Below are positions 5,649-7,203 of a stretch of 7,203 nt of DNA, in pieces. The notes beneath the pieces are model-generated. The model made no database searches. It saw nothing but the letters and a program-made list of their open reading frames with translations, and was not told the DNA's origin. Position 1 is the first letter of the stretch. Each line of letters starts with the position of its first letter. The DNA is taken from positions 1 to 7,203 of the forward strand of contig JAGHUU010000290.1 in assembly GCA_018064695.1 (NCBI GenBank). The letters are read 5' to 3'. Position numbers and translations under genes: made by a program. This DNA is from Candidatus Blautia equi (GTDB taxonomy: Bacteria; Bacillota; Clostridia; Lachnospirales; Lachnospiraceae).

Positions 5649-7203
5649 GAAAATTTTCTTTTGCCATCCTGTTCAGCCTGCTCTGCTGCTGCCTCACCGC
5701 AAGGTTCAGCTTTGCGGACACTCCGGATGATCTGTACCGGAATTATTATGAGATCTTTGTATATTCCTACTATGATACCGACGGGGATGGAATCGGCGAC
5801 CTGAAAGGTGTGGAAGAGAAACTGGATTATATTGCAGATATGGGATTTACCGGCATCTGGCTGATGCCGGTGATGCCATCTCCTAGCTATCATAAATATG
5901 ATGTCACGGATTATCAGGATATTGATCCGCAGTACGGTTCCCTTGCAGATTTTCAGAGTCTCACCGATGCCTGCCATGAAAGAGGCATCCGCCTGATCAT
6001 CGATCTTGTTATGAATCATTCCTCTTCCGAACACCCGTGGTTCCTGGAGGCCTGTGATTACCTCAGATCTTTAGCAGATGGGAAAGAACCGGATGCGGCA
6101 CAGTGTCCGTATGTCGCATATTATCATTTTTCCAAAGAGACCGTCAGTGATGCATGGCACCCGGTGGACGGAACCGAATGGTTCTACGAAGGGTCTTTTG
6201 GCCCCCACATGCCGGATCTGAACCTTGGATGTGAGGATCTGAAAAAAGAGATTGAAAAGATCGCTTCTTTCTGGATAGAAAAGGGTGTGGACGGCTTCCG
6301 CATTGATGCGGCTCTGCATTTTGAGGAGAGCTCCACGGATTTCAATGTGGAAACCCTGAACTGGCTGTACAGCTATTGCCTGCAGGAAGATCCTGATTTC
6401 TATATGGTGTCAGAGGTCTGGGACGGCGAGCAGATCATTGCAGGATATTATGCAAGTCAGACCCCAAGCATGTTTGATTTTCCGTTATCCGGCGCAGAAG
6501 GGGCACTCTGTAAGGCAGCCCGGGGTGACGGAAGCGTCAGCAAGCTGGTGAAGACCATGCAGAGACTGGAAGAATTATATGGCGGAGTTTATCCCGCATT
6601 TATCGATGCCCCGTTCCTCACCAACCACGACCAGCCGCGTATTGCCAATGCGCTCTCCGGAGATCCGGATGCGCTGAAGATAGCCGGCGGACTGCTGCTC
6701 ATGATGGGTGGAAATCCGTTTGTATATTATGGGGAAGAGATTGGAATGAAAAGCGATGGGAAGGAAGATGAAAACAAACGCCTTCCTATGAACTGGTCTT
6801 CCGATCCGGAGGCGAAAGGCATCACCGCAGGTCCTCCAAATTGCAATAAGGACTATGAGCAGAAGCTTCCATCACAGGAAGAACAGCTGGAGGATCCGGA
6901 TTCAGTTCTGCATTATTATAAGCGTGCTCTGGAGCTCAGAAACAGGGTTCCGGAAATTGCCCGTGGAAAAACAGAGGTGGTGGAAGACCTCTGTGACAGA
7001 ACACAGGCTGTCATTATTAAAAACCGGAACGACAGCTATATCGGCATCGTCTATAACACAGGGGATGAGGCTGTTCAGATTGATGTGAACGGAACCGACC
7101 TGATCTATGGTCAGCTGGAAGGCGCCCTCACCCTGCATCCGGATGAACAGATCCTTTATGAAAACGGGATTCTGGAGATGCCGGCCCGCTCCATCGCTGT
7201 TGT
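5645..7203 (+). CDS. Secreted GH13 alpha-amylase-family glycosidase (last residues beyond window edge)
   Basis: The frame is open from the ATG at 5645 to the right edge (519 residues). Its ATG overlaps the malG stop (ATGA), with GGAG 10 nt upstream. A signal peptide is followed by a likely cut after Ala24 (F-S-F-A); its hydrophobic core contains three consecutive Cys (14-16), but none sits in a proper lipobox. The GH13 signatures are complete: a DxDxDGxGD calcium-type loop at 44-52, Asp120-LVM-Asn124-His125 (region I), GFRID with nucleophile Asp221 (region II), Glu257 in SEVWD as acid/base (region III) and NHD with Asp329 (region IV). Region V reads MPDLN (189-193), which marks the group between oligo-1,6-glucosidases (QPDLN) and neopullulanases (MPKLN), classified as GH13_36. 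A C-terminal beta domain from about 445 ends in PARSIAV, so only a few residues are probably missing. It likely hydrolyses, or transglycosylates, alpha-glucans to maltodextrins for the adjacent transporter. Whether it cuts alpha-1,4, alpha-1,6 or both cannot be told here. Confidence 0.93.
   Translation, partial: MRKFSFAILFSLLCCCLTARFSFADTPDDLYRNYYEIFVYSYYDTDGDGIGDLKGVEEKLDYIADMGFTGIWLMPVMPSPSYHKYDVTDYQDIDPQYGSLADFQSLTDACHERGIRLIIDLVMNHSSSEHPWFLEACDYLRSLADGKEPDAAQCPYVAYYHFSKETVSDAWHPVDGTEWFYEGSFGPHMPDLNLGCEDLKKEIEKIASFWIEKGVDGFRIDAALHFEESSTDFNVETLNWLYSYCLQEDPDFYMVSEVWDGEQIIAGYYASQTPSMFDFPLSGAEGALCKAARGDGSVSKLVKTMQRLEELYGGVYPAFIDAPFLTNHDQPRIANALSGDPDALKIAGGLLLMMGGNPFVYYGEEIGMKSDGKEDENKRLPMNWSSDPEAKGITAGPPNCNKDYEQKLPSQEEQLEDPDSVLHYYKRALELRNRVPEIARGKTEVVEDLCDRTQAVIIKNRNDSYIGIVYNTGDEAVQIDVNGTDLIYGQLEGALTLHPDEQILYENGILEMPARSIAV

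Noticed and set aside
5684..5692. Triple Cys in the GH13 signal peptide as a lipoprotein site
   Set aside because: The residues before the cysteines are Leu-Leu or Cys, not the small residue a lipobox needs at -1, and a good signal peptidase I site (F-S-F-A) follows at residue 24.
5609..6034. 141-codon minus-strand open frame
   Set aside because: It is a shadow of the GH13 gene, which carries all catalytic motifs in the plus frame.

Overview
The window (about 7.2 kb, moderate GC) looks like chromosomal DNA from an anaerobic Firmicute, probably a gut clostridium of the Lachnospiraceae type. That placement rests on overall impression: AGGAGG ribosome binding sites, a sigma-A-type promoter, a maltodextrin ABC operon without its own ATPase, and a secreted flavin-linked reductase. 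No rRNA or marker gene is present to confirm it. One feature fits less well: the exported proteins carry plain signal peptidase I signals and no lipoprotein cysteine, so a diderm Firmicute cannot be excluded.

Layout. Positions 1-1829, minus strand: a large exported FMN- and FAD-binding reductase of the fumarate reductase flavoprotein family, whose last few dozen codons lie beyond the left edge. Positions 1830-2103: a divergent intergenic region with a minus-strand -10 box, a strong inverted repeat (1937-1961) whose half-site recurs a third time at 1973-1981, and a near-consensus plus-strand promoter (2023-2051). Positions 2104-7203, plus strand: four tightly packed genes, malE-malF-malG-GH13 amylase. 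They encode a sugar-binding protein, two membrane permeases and a secreted GH13 glycosidase that lacks only its last residues at the right edge. A terminator-like hairpin separates malE from malF. malF/malG overlap by 1 nt and malG/amylase by 4 nt, implying translational coupling.

How it works together (inference from families): the secreted GH13 enzyme shortens starch-like alpha-glucans outside the membrane, MalE captures the maltodextrins, and MalF-MalG import them using an ATPase encoded elsewhere (an MsmK/MalK-type subunit, as is common in Firmicutes). The hairpin after malE probably lets most transcripts stop there, giving excess binding protein over permease. The divergent reductase would dispose of electrons onto an external acceptor such as fumarate. 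Sugar uptake and electron disposal are metabolically compatible, but nothing here proves shared control except the common intergenic region.

I see no CRISPR array, tRNA, rRNA, insertion sequence, prophage or toxin-antitoxin locus. The gene content is recognisable. The least explained parts are the repeat cluster in the divergent promoter region and the absence of lipid anchors on the exported proteins.
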